DNA of 64,000 bases from Nostoc paludosum FACHB-159 (GTDB lineage Bacteria; Cyanobacteriota; Cyanobacteriia; Cyanobacteriales; Nostocaceae), in NCBI RefSeq assembly GCF_014698835.1, contig NZ_JACJTU010000021.1:62001-126000 (forward strand). Reading direction: 5' to 3'. The translations under genes were made by a program, and so were the position numbers. Positions 24,793 through 33,797 of the stretch are shown here, in pieces. Position 1 is the first letter of the stretch. Each line of letters starts with the position of its first letter. The notes beneath the pieces were generated by a model. It was given only the letters and a program-made list of their open reading frames with translations. It did not search any database and was not told the origin of the DNA.

Positions 24793-25443
24793 TCATAACA
24801 ATCCCTCCGATTCTGCGAATTTACGCAAACGCGGTAGACACTGACGTTGATAAAAACTGCTCAATGTCGGAATTGAGAGTCGGAATTCCTCAGACAACTC
24901 TCTCCAGCTAACTTCCGGGGGTAGGCGTTTAAGAATTAACACCTGACAATTTACATCTGGACGCCCTTTGATGTAAGTACTGCGAAGTTCTCCATCAGAG
25001 TCTGCGTTCGCCCAGTTCTCTAACTCTTCCAGAATTGGAGGTGTTTCGGGGTTAGCTGGTAGGTTATCTACAGGATCGATGGTTTCACTTGTTCCACCAG
25101 ATGTAGACTGACGAATTTTAAGAGGGACTGTTGTGGCTTGTTCCCGGTTTTGATTAAGGTAAAAGTCTTGCAGTCTCCTTTTCAGGTAAGCATTCAGCCA
25201 GGTGATCACAGTACCATAAGCGGGGTCATATTTTTGGCCTGTCAAACCTTCACAAACATTACGGCAGAAATACAACCAAGTTTGTTGTAGTGCGTCTTGA
25301 TAATAGGGAGTACTTTCCCTCCAGAGTCTACTTGCCGTCAAACGAATAATCTGTGTGAGCAGCTTCTGACGCTGAGGGCTTCCAGGTGGGTATCCACAGG
25401 CTTCGGTAACTAAGCGGCGTAGCTGTTCATCGAATTGAACCAT
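24793..25443 (-). CDS. Divergent sigma-70-family-like factor
   Basis: 216 aa from ATG 25443; the longer frame uses TTG at 25461. The N-terminal helices ALQQTWLYFCRNVCEGLTGQKYDPAYGTVITWLNAYLKRRLQDFYLNQNRE resemble sigma region 2. The C-terminal LKRLPPEVSWRELSEEFRLSIPTLSSFYQRQCLPRLRKF reads as the region 4 helix-turn-helix. A Pro/Ser/Thr linker separates them, as in ECF-type factors. The sequence is far from housekeeping sigma factors, and no anti-sigma gene is adjacent. A cyanobacteria-specific regulatory role is inferred. The following 225 bp upstream contain gggcatgggg-type STRRs. Confidence 0.75.
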   Translation of the reverse strand: MVQFDEQLRRLVTEACGYPPGSPQRQKLLTQIIRLTASRLWRESTPYYQDALQQTWLYFCRNVCEGLTGQKYDPAYGTVITWLNAYLKRRLQDFYLNQNREQATTVPLKIRQSTSGGTSETIDPVDNLPANPETPPILEELENWANADSDGELRSTYIKGRPDVNCQVLILKRLPPEVSWRELSEEFRLSIPTLSSFYQRQCLPRLRKFAESEGLL

Positions 25444-25524
25444 GACAATCTTCAGGAACAAAGCAAGAATATCTTAGTATTGCCTATAACAACGCCTTAG
25501 AAAATTACCTTTCATCAAGAAATT

Positions 25525-25625
25525 AGGGCATGGGGCATGGGGTATAGGGCATAGGGATGAGGGAGATGAAGGATATGAGGGAGTATGGGGGGAGGGGGGA
25601 GTGTAGGAAGCAGGGAGTAGAGGGG
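25525..25625. repeat. STRR-like purine-rich tract (GGGCATG / GGGAGTA)
   Basis: Tandem ggggcat/gggcata units then gggagtagaggg-type purine runs between the sigma-like and DUF2330 genes. No coding potential. Confidence 0.7.
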
Positions 25626-25669
25626 AGAATAATAACTCCTTAGTCAACAGTCAACACTCCCCAATCTTT

Positions 25670-27073
25670 TTAATACAATCCAAACCAAGATAGAAAATTT
25701 TCCCACCAAGACAATCTCAAATTACTTACATTCAGTTTCATTTTGTTACGAATGTCTTGGATATTCCAGTTGGTGAGTTTCGCTAAAGTTTGCGCTTCTT
25801 GTTCAAAACGCTTGGGTAAAGAACGCTTATATTCTCTACCCGCCTGACACTTGAGTTCTCCTTGGAAGGGATGTTGCAAAACATAACGCCCTTGGAAAGA
25901 ATCACGATTACCTGTTTGTTGGAATATCAAGTCTTCGGGGAATTTGTCGCGAGTGTAGCGCACATGCAACCGGGAGATGAACACACTACTTGTAGGAAAC
26001 GGACGACGAAAGTTCGGTGGTGCTGGCACACTACTTTCAGAATTATCATCTAACCAAAATACACCTGCTTGCTTGAGTTCTTCCTGGGTTAGGGGATCGG
26101 CAGAACAGGGATCGCAATTACTCATGTCCCAAGCGTATTCCAAAAAACCAACTTTCTTGTCTTCTTTGGTGTAGGCGGTTTGAAACATGGATTTGTAAAA
26201 TTCACCAAATTCATTTTTCACAAATACAGGAATGTTGGCATCGGAGGGGATTTTCACTGTTCGGTAATTAGTGATTTCTGCCTGTCCTTCCGGTGAGAGG
26301 ATGTAAACAATTAAATCTTGCTCTGTGGTGGCATTAATCATGCCCAAACGAATTGGCAGCATGAATCTGGGTGACTGGTAAGAAATTTGTAGCGGGCGAA
26401 GGAACTGATAACCAGATTTCTCGAATTTATCTAAGTTGACTTTAGCAACAAAGAATTTCATGGAGGAGCGGATATAGGGTTTAAGTAACTGTTTTGCCCC
26501 TCTAGGAATTTTGTAGCCATTGCGTTGCAGCCAAGTTTCTAGTCCGCCAGATTCTTTAGCACTGAGAATTACAATGTCATATTCACCGACGTTAAAACGT
26601 GCTTCTACAGTCACACCCAAACTAGCATCACCGCGTCTTGCGCCCGCTGATTCATTGCTTACCGCTGGCGCTGGTGCTGCTTGTGGTAGGGCATAGTCAT
26701 AAAGCGGGGCACAAGGATCTGAGTCGAAATATTCGACTAATCGCGGCGCACTAAAAGCATCCAAACGTTCAATAATTTTGGGTTCTGTGACGCGGACTTG
26801 CTCTTTTTTTATTACAGTTGGTACGGGCACTACCATTGCAAAATCTTTGACTTCCCCTTGAAAATCGTTTGCCATTGTCAGAACGGTGCGATCGCCTTTG
26901 GCGTTGGCGAAGCCATCGCCATTCCGCGCTATTACCACCTGAGATGCTTTGTTATAAAGTTTTGTATCAGCCTTTGCTACATAAAATCCACAAAATGCCC
27001 AAGCTGTCGGCGCAAAGCACAAAACAACTACAATTGCCAATAATAATGGCGTCAAAAATCGCAAAAATTTCAT
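25670..27073 (-). CDS. DUF2330 domain protein, exported
   Basis: 467 aa. Signal peptide LLLAIVVVLCFAPTAWA followed immediately by FCGFYVAKADTKLYNKASQVVIAR, the hallmark start of DUF2330 proteins, then TVLTMANDFQGEVKDFAMVVPVPT, FDSDPCAPLYDY, VILSAKESGGLETWL and VYILSPEGQAE. Conserved cysteines (SNCDPCSADP, ELKCQAGREY) suit an extracytoplasmic location. Function unknown. It stands immediately downstream (50 bp) of the RnfD-like membrane gene on the same strand, suggesting a shared role in a membrane redox or transport unit. Confidence 0.88.
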   Translation of the reverse strand: MKFLRFLTPLLLAIVVVLCFAPTAWAFCGFYVAKADTKLYNKASQVVIARNGDGFANAKGDRTVLTMANDFQGEVKDFAMVVPVPTVIKKEQVRVTEPKIIERLDAFSAPRLVEYFDSDPCAPLYDYALPQAAPAPAVSNESAGARRGDASLGVTVEARFNVGEYDIVILSAKESGGLETWLQRNGYKIPRGAKQLLKPYIRSSMKFFVAKVNLDKFEKSGYQFLRPLQISYQSPRFMLPIRLGMINATTEQDLIVYILSPEGQAEITNYRTVKIPSDANIPVFVKNEFGEFYKSMFQTAYTKEDKKVGFLEYAWDMSNCDPCSADPLTQEELKQAGVFWLDDNSESSVPAPPNFRRPFPTSSVFISRLHVRYTRDKFPEDLIFQQTGNRDSFQGRYVLQHPFQGELKCQAGREYKRSLPKRFEQEAQTLAKLTNWNIQDIRNKMKLNVSNLRLSWWENFLSWFGLY

Positions 27074-27123
27074 TTTATACCTCTGTATTTTTAAGTTAAA
27101 AGTTGAGAGTTAGGAGTGAGGAG

Positions 27124-28017
27124 TTAGGAGTTAAGGGTTAGGAGTGAGGATTTATAAGAATTCTCGTCATCTTCTACACCCTGGGAAGCTAAAGCTAGAT
27201 TTTCCTCATCTCCCGTTTGCCAAGAAAACCTTGGTGCAGACCAGAGATAATCTATCAGGATGGTCGATGGTGCAAGGATAAATAGTGCCCAGAAAACTGC
27301 GGTGGAAACAAAGAAATAATTTCGCAGGATAAAAGTTAATCCGGCGATGCAGATTGCCCAAATTACCCGCCCGATTCGAGAGTTGGGGATCGATCGCGGA
27401 TCGGTGATCATAAATAGAGCAAATAACAGTAAAGATCCGCTCATCAATCGGTGCCAGTAAACATCCCAAGTCCAACCCAGCCAGAAATTACGAATCGCCT
27501 CTAGTAAAGAGTACGCACCCAAAAAAGCTGCTGTGGTGTCCCAACGTCCAATTCGTTGCAAAACCATACCGCCAGTACCGGCAAATACTAGCCCATACCA
27601 CCACTCTTCACCCCACTGTCCCGGTGAAACCCAAGCGTCACCGGTGAAAATCAAGGCACAAATAATGCCAAAATTCCCAGGATTAAAGAAATGCTTCTCG
27701 CCGACTCGCAAGATAAATTTGCTGGCGATCGCACTTGCTACAGCTATTGCCATTGTTGTCCAATGGTCAGCCCGCAACAGCAAGCTCAATCCTAAAGAAG
27801 TAATTAAAGCACTGCGAAGATTCAAGCTTTGCGCTTTGTTATTTCCAAATGACCAACGACCAAGGACTAATGACAATACCAATTGAGTTGAAAGACTTGT
27901 GGCGATCGCTACTGCAATCAATTCTGGTCGCAGTGTCCAGTCTCGCGTACCGATTCCCAAGACTAGGAACAAGCCGAGAAATAAAATTTGGTAGTCTCGT
28001 ATATCTTTAAGCAACAT
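27124..28017 (-). CDS. RnfD/NqrB-family membrane protein
   Basis: 297 aa, about nine or ten transmembrane helices. RSALITSLGLSLLLRADHWTTMAIAVASAIASKFILR, KHFFNPGNFGIICALIFTGDAWVSPGQWG and FALFMITDPRSIPN match the RnfD/NqrB flavin-binding membrane subunit fold. The canonical SGATxxT flavinylation motif is not seen, and no other rnf or nqr gene is in the window, so this is not a standard Rnf complex. Forms a probable two-gene operon with DUF2330. The few tens of bp between them consist of gttaggagtgagga repeats. Confidence 0.85.
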   Translation of the reverse strand: MLLKDIRDYQILFLGLFLVLGIGTRDWTLRPELIAVAIATSLSTQLVLSLVLGRWSFGNNKAQSLNLRSALITSLGLSLLLRADHWTTMAIAVASAIASKFILRVGEKHFFNPGNFGIICALIFTGDAWVSPGQWGEEWWYGLVFAGTGGMVLQRIGRWDTTAAFLGAYSLLEAIRNFWLGWTWDVYWHRLMSGSLLLFALFMITDPRSIPNSRIGRVIWAICIAGLTFILRNYFFVSTAVFWALFILAPSTILIDYLWSAPRFSWQTGDEENLALASQGVEDDENSYKSSLLTLNS

Positions 28018-28326
28018 TACCCGCTAATTCAGGGATTCCCCGTAGATTTCTCATCAATTTAGACGAGTGTTAGCTGAAATAACATTGCTGTTACAGATTT
28101 TGTTACAAATATAAGCTGATGGATTTTATGTTGACTGTTGATGGTTGACGGTTAAGAGCCATCAGTCAACAGTTAACAGCCGAAAAACTCCTACGCTTCG
28201 AGTTTTTATAGATTACCATTTAACCAAATATGCTTTATTGCCAGAAGTGTAGGTGTAGCCGGTCGCAGACATCGCAATTTCGCCAGCAACACCTACAAAA
28301 AGTTTTCAGCAGCAAAAAAACGCAAA
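28018..28326. other. Intergenic, 309 bp, hairpin-forming repeat
   Basis: Divergent promoter region. 28126-28182 holds gttgactgttgatgg and ccatcagtcaacag tracts that can pair, an STRR-type element. The open frame at 28230-28412 is in the wrong frame for the downstream gene and lacks support. Confidence 0.5.
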
Positions 28327-29013
28327 ATGCAACTAGCTCCCCTGTTCCCAATTTTCTACCGCATTCTCCAGCCGAGTTTTCCCAATTGCCTTTGGATGGG
28401 CAATCCCCATAGTAAAGCGATCGCTTTGACATTTGATGATGGCCCCCATCCGCAACATACACCGGAAGTGTTAGCAGTTTTAGACCAGTACAAAATTACA
28501 GCAAGTTTTTTTTGGTTGGGTGTTTGCGTCAACCGTTCACCAGCGGTTGCTAAAGCTGTTAGCGATCGCGGACACTGGATTGGATTGCATGGTTACGATC
28601 ATCGCTCTTTCCCCATGCTTTCACAAAATGAACTCAAGCAGAGTTTAGAAAAAACCCAAGTTGCCATCTACAATGCTTGCAATCTGCAACCCGAACAAGT
28701 GCGGGATGTCCGTCCCCCCAATGGTTTATTTACACCTACTACTTTAAAGTTATTTCTTGAGTGGAATTACCGCCCAGTAATGTGGAGTGTTGTACCAGAA
28801 GATTGGGTGCGACCAGGCGTCAACACTGTGGTAAAACGAGTTATGCAGCAAGTCAAAAATGGTTCGTTGATTGTCTTACATGATGGTGTTTGTGGTGGAC
28901 AAGATGTTGCTGCCACAATCAAAATTCTCATTCCTCAATTGTTACAACAAGGCTATGAATTTGTAACTGTTGATGCTCTATGGCAGCGTTCAGAGGGAAC
29001 AGGGAAGCGTTAA
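28327..29013 (+). CDS. Polysaccharide deacetylase (NodB-like)
   Basis: 228 aa. NodB homology domain with motif 1 ALTFDDGPHP (catalytic Asp pair), motif 2 GLHGYDHRSF (H-x3-H metal ligands), motif 3 VRPPNGLFTP (R-x-P-x-G), motif 4 MWSVVPEDW and motif 5 IVLHDG. All catalytic motifs are present, so it should be an active metal-dependent de-N- or de-O-acetylase acting on peptidoglycan or exopolysaccharide. No obvious N-terminal signal peptide: the start MQLAPLFPIFYRILQPSFPNC is only weakly hydrophobic. Confidence 0.9.
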   Translation: MQLAPLFPIFYRILQPSFPNCLWMGNPHSKAIALTFDDGPHPQHTPEVLAVLDQYKITASFFWLGVCVNRSPAVAKAVSDRGHWIGLHGYDHRSFPMLSQNELKQSLEKTQVAIYNACNLQPEQVRDVRPPNGLFTPTTLKLFLEWNYRPVMWSVVPEDWVRPGVNTVVKRVMQQVKNGSLIVLHDGVCGGQDVAATIKILIPQLLQQGYEFVTVDALWQRSEGTGKR

Positions 29014-29042
29014 CTGTTAACCGTTAACAGTCAACAGTTAAC
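29009..29042. terminator. Bidirectional hairpin between convergent genes
   Basis: Arms gttaactgttaac and gtcaacagttaac (12 of 13 pair) overlap the deacetylase stop codon and separate it from the convergent Uma2 gene. Built of the gttaaca heptamer. No T run, so its terminator role is uncertain. Confidence 0.45.
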
Positions 29043-29057
29043 AACCTAATAACATTT

Positions 29058-29813
29058 CTATTCAAAAGCAGGTAAATTATTAGGGTCAATACCTTGCGAC
29101 TGCAAATAAGCAATTAGTCTTTCTTTTTGCTGGCGTTCTTGTTCAGCACGTTGGCGTTCTTGTTCAATTTTTTCCACCGCCCAAGGTAACAAATTCCCAT
29201 CTTTATCCCACCAACGCAACCAATAACCAGTATGAGCTTCTTTTGTTCCTTGCCATGTTCCCAAAAATAAGCCCATTGCATCTACGAAATGACGACCATT
29301 CTCGTCTGGTAACTTTAATTCATAACGTCCATTTTCCAATTGGTAATATTCCAATAAACCCCCATTTGGCTCAAAAATTATGTAAATACGAACTTGCAAT
29401 ATCTGTTCGTAAAAAAACCATCTTCCTGGCGGGTAAGTGCGCTTAACCGAATATTCTCCCCCGTCGCTATCAGAGAGAAATTCCATCACAATTAGTGGGA
29501 TTTCACCTTCTAAAATTGGTGTGTAACTTTTGCGATTACTGATAACTTCTTTCACTGTTGTTACATACACCCAATCTGGCGCTTTAATCACCAGTTGTCC
29601 GTTGACAGTTGCACATAATCCAAAGTTGGAAGCGATTAACATTTGGGGTTGGATGAAACCACTAATTTCTAAACTTTCACGCAAAGCACCAGCTAATATT
29701 GGCTGACCTGTATTCTCCACTGGTTCATCCTCTAGTTGAAAATCTTTGGGTAAGGCTTCCCAAGTTATTCTCAGTTGATTTGATGCTTTGCTTTCATTGA
29801 ATTGGGTTATCAT
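29058..29813 (-). CDS. Uma2-family protein with C-terminal coiled coil
   Basis: 251 aa from ATG 29813 (MITQFNESKAS); the longer frame uses TTG at 29831. Residues about 60-190 are the Uma2 nuclease-like fold: VIKAPDWVYVTTVKEV (Asp), IPLIVMEFLSDSDGGEYSVKRTYPPGRWFFYEQIL (Glu/Lys), VRIYIIFEPNGGLLEYYQL. The end is a Glu/Arg/Gln coiled coil (EKIEQERQRAEQERQQKERLIAYLQSQGIDPNNLP) typical of one cyanobacterial Uma2 subgroup. Biological role unproven. Confidence 0.88.
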   Translation of the reverse strand: MITQFNESKASNQLRITWEALPKDFQLEDEPVENTGQPILAGALRESLEISGFIQPQMLIASNFGLCATVNGQLVIKAPDWVYVTTVKEVISNRKSYTPILEGEIPLIVMEFLSDSDGGEYSVKRTYPPGRWFFYEQILQVRIYIIFEPNGGLLEYYQLENGRYELKLPDENGRHFVDAMGLFLGTWQGTKEAHTGYWLRWWDKDGNLLPWAVEKIEQERQRAEQERQQKERLIAYLQSQGIDPNNLPAFE

Positions 29814-29901
29814 AATCAATTCCAAATTCAAATTTCAATCTCTTTTTTAGCTGGGAATATCAAGTTTGATGAGCTAATATTCCCGCTAGTTTTGTTAATT
29901 C

Positions 29902-30879
29902 CTAAAGTTGATTTGTGGCTAAAAAAGCTTCGACTTCGGCCGCTGTGGGTTGAGAAGCGATCGCACCTGGTTTAATAGTAGTTAATGCCCCAACAGCACT
30001 AGCATAGGTAACAATGCGTTTTGCCGTTTCTGCATCGCGCAAGCTGTGGATACCATACTGGCTGAGTTGGTGAATAAATCCTGCTAAAAAGCTATCCCCT
30101 GCACCAGTTGTATCAACTACAGGAATGGAAAATGAGGGTAATTTACCTTCGTTTTCACCAAGACAGTAAGTGCAACCATTTTCTCCATCGGTAACTAATA
30201 CTCCCTCAATGGTAGCCAGACGGTAAGTTATGGCTCCCGGATCGGCGGTTTCAAATAGCCATTCGGCTTCTTCTTTGGAAAGTTTGAGAAAATCGACTTT
30301 ATTAAATAATTCTGGAATTTTTTGATGAGCGATGTTTGGATCGTGCCAAAATACAGGACGCCAGTTGACATCCAGCACAATCTTCAGATCGTATTGTTCT
30401 GCTAATTCTAGGGCGCGGTGAACTGCTTCTTCGCTTTCAGGATAAGCTAATTCCAAAGTACCCAAAACTAGAAAATCTGCCTCTTGAAACAGTGAATCTG
30501 GCAATTGTTTGGCTTGCAGGCGAGTATCAGCAAATTCAGAGGTATCATGCTGACCAAATCCAGCAAAAGTGCGATCGCCAGCCAGATCCCGTATGACATA
30601 AACTTGCCGTGTTGGTGCTGTCGGATGGCGTTGCACCCCTGTTGTCTCTACACCCACATCTTGTAATAGCTTCACCAGTGCATTTCCTGGTTCATCTTCG
30701 CCAACAGCCCCAATAAAGGCCGTTGGCGTCCCCAACTTGACTAAAGCACAGGCCACATTAGCTGGTGCCCCTCCTGGGTAGGGAGTCCAGGATTTCACTT
30801 CTTCCAGCTTTAGCCCCAATTGATCGGCTAAACAATCAAACAAAATCTCACCAAGACACAAAACGCGGGGATTGCTCAT
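29902..30879 (-). CDS. PfkB-family carbohydrate kinase (fructokinase-like)
   Basis: 325 aa. Ribokinase fold: VLCLGEILFDCLAD at the N-terminus, YPGGAPANVACALVKLGTPTAFIGAVGEDEPG (substrate-binding GG region), and DTTGAGDSFLAGFIHQL with the catalytic Asp of the PfkB signature 2. Closest in pattern to bacterial fructokinases acting in sucrose breakdown. Stands alone, transcribed away from the LuxR-type gene. Confidence 0.9.
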   Translation of the reverse strand: MSNPRVLCLGEILFDCLADQLGLKLEEVKSWTPYPGGAPANVACALVKLGTPTAFIGAVGEDEPGNALVKLLQDVGVETTGVQRHPTAPTRQVYVIRDLAGDRTFAGFGQHDTSEFADTRLQAKQLPDSLFQEADFLVLGTLELAYPESEEAVHRALELAEQYDLKIVLDVNWRPVFWHDPNIAHQKIPELFNKVDFLKLSKEEAEWLFETADPGAITYRLATIEGVLVTDGENGCTYCLGENEGKLPSFSIPVVDTTGAGDSFLAGFIHQLSQYGIHSLRDAETAKRIVTYASAVGALTTIKPGAIASQPTAAEVEAFLATNQL

Positions 30880-31243
30880 TTCATTTTAGATTTTAGGTTT
30901 CGATTTTGGATTACGAATTTCCAGTATAAAATCTACAATAATTGTTGCTATCTGTCGCCAGTTCTTCATAGAATTCAATAGCAATTTTTACTACTCAAAC
31001 AACATATATGTGCCCCTAATGCATATTTCATTTGTCTCAGTAATTTAACTACGTTTATTATGTAAAACATGCTATATTTTTTACATTAAAATATTTGTTA
31101 GTTAAATTACTGGCAACTTGAAATCGAAAGAAAATATTGACAATCGTATTACTGCTAACACTTGAAACCCCTACCAACAAAAGAATCTTCTAGAATTAAA
31201 AAGAGTGATTAAGTACATATACCAAGGGAGGATAGAAATAGTC
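30880..31243. other. Divergent promoter region, 364 bp, AT-rich
   Basis: Between fructokinase-like and LuxR-type genes. No ORF. A TTGACA at 31137 and a TAGAAT at 31191 are present but not at promoter spacing from each other. GGGAGGA at 31225-31232 is the ribosome binding site of the LuxR-type gene. Confidence 0.5.
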
Positions 31244-31507
31244 ATGGCTGGTGGCAAGTCTGAGACCCCTGTTAGTCTGTCAGACAGAGAGCTGCAAATA
31301 ATCGACTTAGTGGCCGCTGGCTTAACTAACCAAGAGATTGCAGTGAAACTGGAAATTAGCAAGCGTACAGTTGATAACCATATCAGTAACATTCTCACCA
31401 AGACCGAGACAGAAAATCGAGTAGCTCTTGTCCGCTGGGCTTTACAGTGGGGCAAAGTCTGTTTAAATGATGTCAATTGCTGTCCTCTGCCTAACCAGAT
31501 CGAATAA
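31244..31507 (+). CDS. Small LuxR-type helix-turn-helix regulator (PedR-like)
   Basis: 87 aa from ATG 31244. Consists almost only of a LuxR/GerE DNA-binding domain: LSDRELQIIDLVAAGLTNQEIAVKLEISKRTVDNHISNILTKTETENRVALVRWAL. There is no receiver or ligand domain. Size and the cysteine-containing tail (VCLNDVNCCPLP) recall PedR, the small cyanobacterial regulator sensing photosynthetic electron transport through redox state; this match is from memory. Likely acts as a dimeric transcription factor. Confidence 0.85.
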   Translation: MAGGKSETPVSLSDRELQIIDLVAAGLTNQEIAVKLEISKRTVDNHISNILTKTETENRVALVRWALQWGKVCLNDVNCCPLPNQIE

Positions 31508-31626
31508 ACAATTGACTTGTTGTAACACGATTTATCTGGTGTAGTATGCTAAAAAGCAAGATTGAGTTTTACTGATTGTTCCTCTCCTCGCACATTAATT
31601 ACAGTGTGAACACTCTACCAAAAGCT

Positions 31627-31686
31627 CCGAGTCCTTGACTCAGCAGGAGTTTATGTTGGTGCAGCCAGCTGAGCCTCCGGACTCGG
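31627..31686. other. Nested inverted repeat, candidate RNA structure
   Basis: Outer arms CCGAGTCC (31627-31634) and GGACTCGG (31679-31686); inner arms CTCAGC (31639-31644) and GCTGAG (31668-31673); a 23-nt loop. It lies 120 bp after the LuxR-type gene without a T run. Could be a 3' UTR structure or small RNA. Beyond it, 31697-31730 is a ggggacaa heptamer-type repeat. The rest of the 31508-31904 gap shows nothing. Confidence 0.4.
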
Positions 31687-31904
31687 AAACTATGTACAAG
31701 GGGACAAGGGGCTAGGGGACAAGGGGACAAGAGAATAACTCCTAACTCTTGAGTCAACACTCAGCACTGCGAATCCCTAATTACCCAGTCCCCAATCCCC
31801 AATCCTCTATACTCAATAACAAAAATTAGCAACAATTCAGTGATGCAAGCGCTACATTTGAAAGAAATCTACGTTGCTCCATCGGCTTGGAGAGCAGTGT
31901 TCCG

Positions 31905-32606
31905 ATGAATACTTCTGCTTCTTTTCAAGGTGGTTCTTTTCCCTTTGAATTTTTGAATTTTGATTTGACAACACCTCTGTCAGGAAAAGTTCCAACCTCA
32001 GAATCTCAACCCTCAGACTTTCCGTATCCCAAACAAGATACTGACTTACTTAGGCAACTGTCGTTCATTCCAGGGTTGAAAGAAATTTTGATGCTGCGGC
32101 AGGTTCACGCATTAGAACATGCCACTGTTTGGGTTCTGAGCGAATCAAATAGTGCCTACCACACCACAGGAGAACCCAAGAAAGTTCAACTAGATAACGA
32201 ACTATTAGGCGGTTTATCTACAGAGCAAGGATTCTACCTCTATGGCCAAGTGAATATCAGTGATTTGCGGCGTGCAGTCGCACTTGCCCGACATCGCATC
32301 ACCGCTGGAGAATGGGATTTAGCAGTACATCCCCGTTGTGGCACAAATTTATCAGTAGCAATGCTCTTAACGGCTGGATTAGCTGTGGGCGCACATTTAT
32401 TGTTACCATTCCGGCCAATAGAGCAACTTATAGGTTTGGGGTTAGCGGCAACAACAGCTGCTGAACTCGCACCTGATTTAGGTTCTATGGTACAGCGTTA
32501 CTTAACAACCGCCATTCCTTTTAACCTAACAATTGAAAACATTACCCGTACACGTGACCTCTGGGGACGTGAAGCGCATTTTGTCCGGGTGAAATGGCAA
32601 GAATAA
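31905..32606 (+). CDS. Cyanobacterial conserved membrane-associated protein (DUF6391-like)
   Basis: 233 aa from ATG 31905; a TTG at 31887 would add six residues. Core IPGLKEILMLRQVHALEHATVWVLSES, then QLDNELLGGLSTEQGFYLYGQVNISDLRRAVALARHRI, WDLAVHPRCGTNLSVAMLLTAGLAVGAHLLLPF (hydrophobic) and a second hydrophobic segment LIGLGLAATTAAELAPDLG. I believe this is DUF6391, but the number is from memory. The H-x3-E-H pattern in VHALEHATV could bind metal; no function is known. Confidence 0.75.
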   Translation: MNTSASFQGGSFPFEFLNFDLTTPLSGKVPTSESQPSDFPYPKQDTDLLRQLSFIPGLKEILMLRQVHALEHATVWVLSESNSAYHTTGEPKKVQLDNELLGGLSTEQGFYLYGQVNISDLRRAVALARHRITAGEWDLAVHPRCGTNLSVAMLLTAGLAVGAHLLLPFRPIEQLIGLGLAATTAAELAPDLGSMVQRYLTTAIPFNLTIENITRTRDLWGREAHFVRVKWQE

Positions 32607-32764
32607 AGGAAGTGTTGACTGTTAACTGTTGACGAAGAGTAAAGAACCATTCTCCTTGTCCTTATCTCCCCATCTCCCCATACTTCTCTACGAGAGGCTG
32701 CGCCAACGGCTTTGCTCAGTACAAGTCTCCCTATCTCCCCACTCTCCACTTCCCTAAAAAACTG

Positions 32765-33766
32765 ATGAGAAAACTTTACTTCTTACTTCCTGGTACAGAT
32801 GGCAAATTTGCTTGCGGTGGTCTTTGGGCGGAATTGAAAACAGTCAATCTGGTTCAGCAGATTTGTAGTGCTGATGTTGTAACTTATCGTCAACGGGAAA
32901 AAGGTAAGCAATTCATTGATGATTTACTCCAAGAAAAAAATCTCAATGATGTGATTTTTGTAATTAATTGGGGATTTGATGTACCTCAACTTGTCCCTAA
33001 ACTGAAGCAATACAATGTTGTTTACCACGCACATAGCCCAGGTTACCCATTTAAGCTACCAGCAAGTATTCCGATTGTTACTGTTAGTCGCTATACAATG
33101 GGATATTGGGGAGAAAAATCACCCAATTCTTTGATTTATTATTTGCCCAATCAAATTTCTGATGAGTTTAAAAATTTCGGCTTAGAACGAGATATTGATG
33201 TTTTAGTTCAGGCTCGGAAATCTTCTGAGTATTTAATCAAAGAGTTGATTCCAGGGTTACAAAAGCATTGTAATGTTTTCGTTGTCGATTCCTATGTCGA
33301 GGATTTACCTGGACTATTTAACCGAGCTAAGGTTTACCTCTACGATTCTGCTGAGTATTGGACACAACAAGGTGTTAGTGAAGGATTTGGCCTGCAACCA
33401 ATGGAAGCCCTTGCCTGTGGATGTCAAGTATTTTCTAGTGTTAATGGTGGATTATCAGATTACTTAGATCCTGGATTTAATTGCTATAAAATCGCTGGAT
33501 ATTCACAAGAATATGATGTGCAACGTATTCTAAAAGCGCTTGATTCTTCAGTAGTGTTTACATTAAATGAAGATTTTTTTGCTGAGTATCGAACTGAAAA
33601 TATTATTAAGCGCTTGCAAGTGATTTTAGATGAATTAAATACATTTTTTGACCACAAAATACAGCAGCCATCTAATATTAAAAGTTTGACGAAAATTCGT
33701 ATGGCTAAATTACGGGCACAGAGGATATATGGTAAGCTGAGAAAAAAATATTTTCAGTTTAAATAA
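32765..33766 (+). CDS. Glycosyltransferase (GT4-like)
   Basis: 333 aa. GT-B layout: N-terminal half with VYHAHSPGYPFKLPASIPIVTVSRYTMGYWG; C-terminal nucleotide-sugar half with FNRAKVYLYDSAEYWTQQGVSEGFGLQPMEALACGCQVFSSVNGGLSDYL, where EGFGLQPMEALACG is the E-x7-E type motif of family 4 transferases. The last 40 residues are basic. Followed 31 bp later by the dTDP-glucose dehydratase gene, so probably part of surface polysaccharide synthesis. Confidence 0.87.
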   Translation: MRKLYFLLPGTDGKFACGGLWAELKTVNLVQQICSADVVTYRQREKGKQFIDDLLQEKNLNDVIFVINWGFDVPQLVPKLKQYNVVYHAHSPGYPFKLPASIPIVTVSRYTMGYWGEKSPNSLIYYLPNQISDEFKNFGLERDIDVLVQARKSSEYLIKELIPGLQKHCNVFVVDSYVEDLPGLFNRAKVYLYDSAEYWTQQGVSEGFGLQPMEALACGCQVFSSVNGGLSDYLDPGFNCYKIAGYSQEYDVQRILKALDSSVVFTLNEDFFAEYRTENIIKRLQVILDELNTFFDHKIQQPSNIKSLTKIRMAKLRAQRIYGKLRKKYFQFK

Positions 33767-33797
33767 ACAAACCGCAACAGAGAAGAGAGGAAATTGG

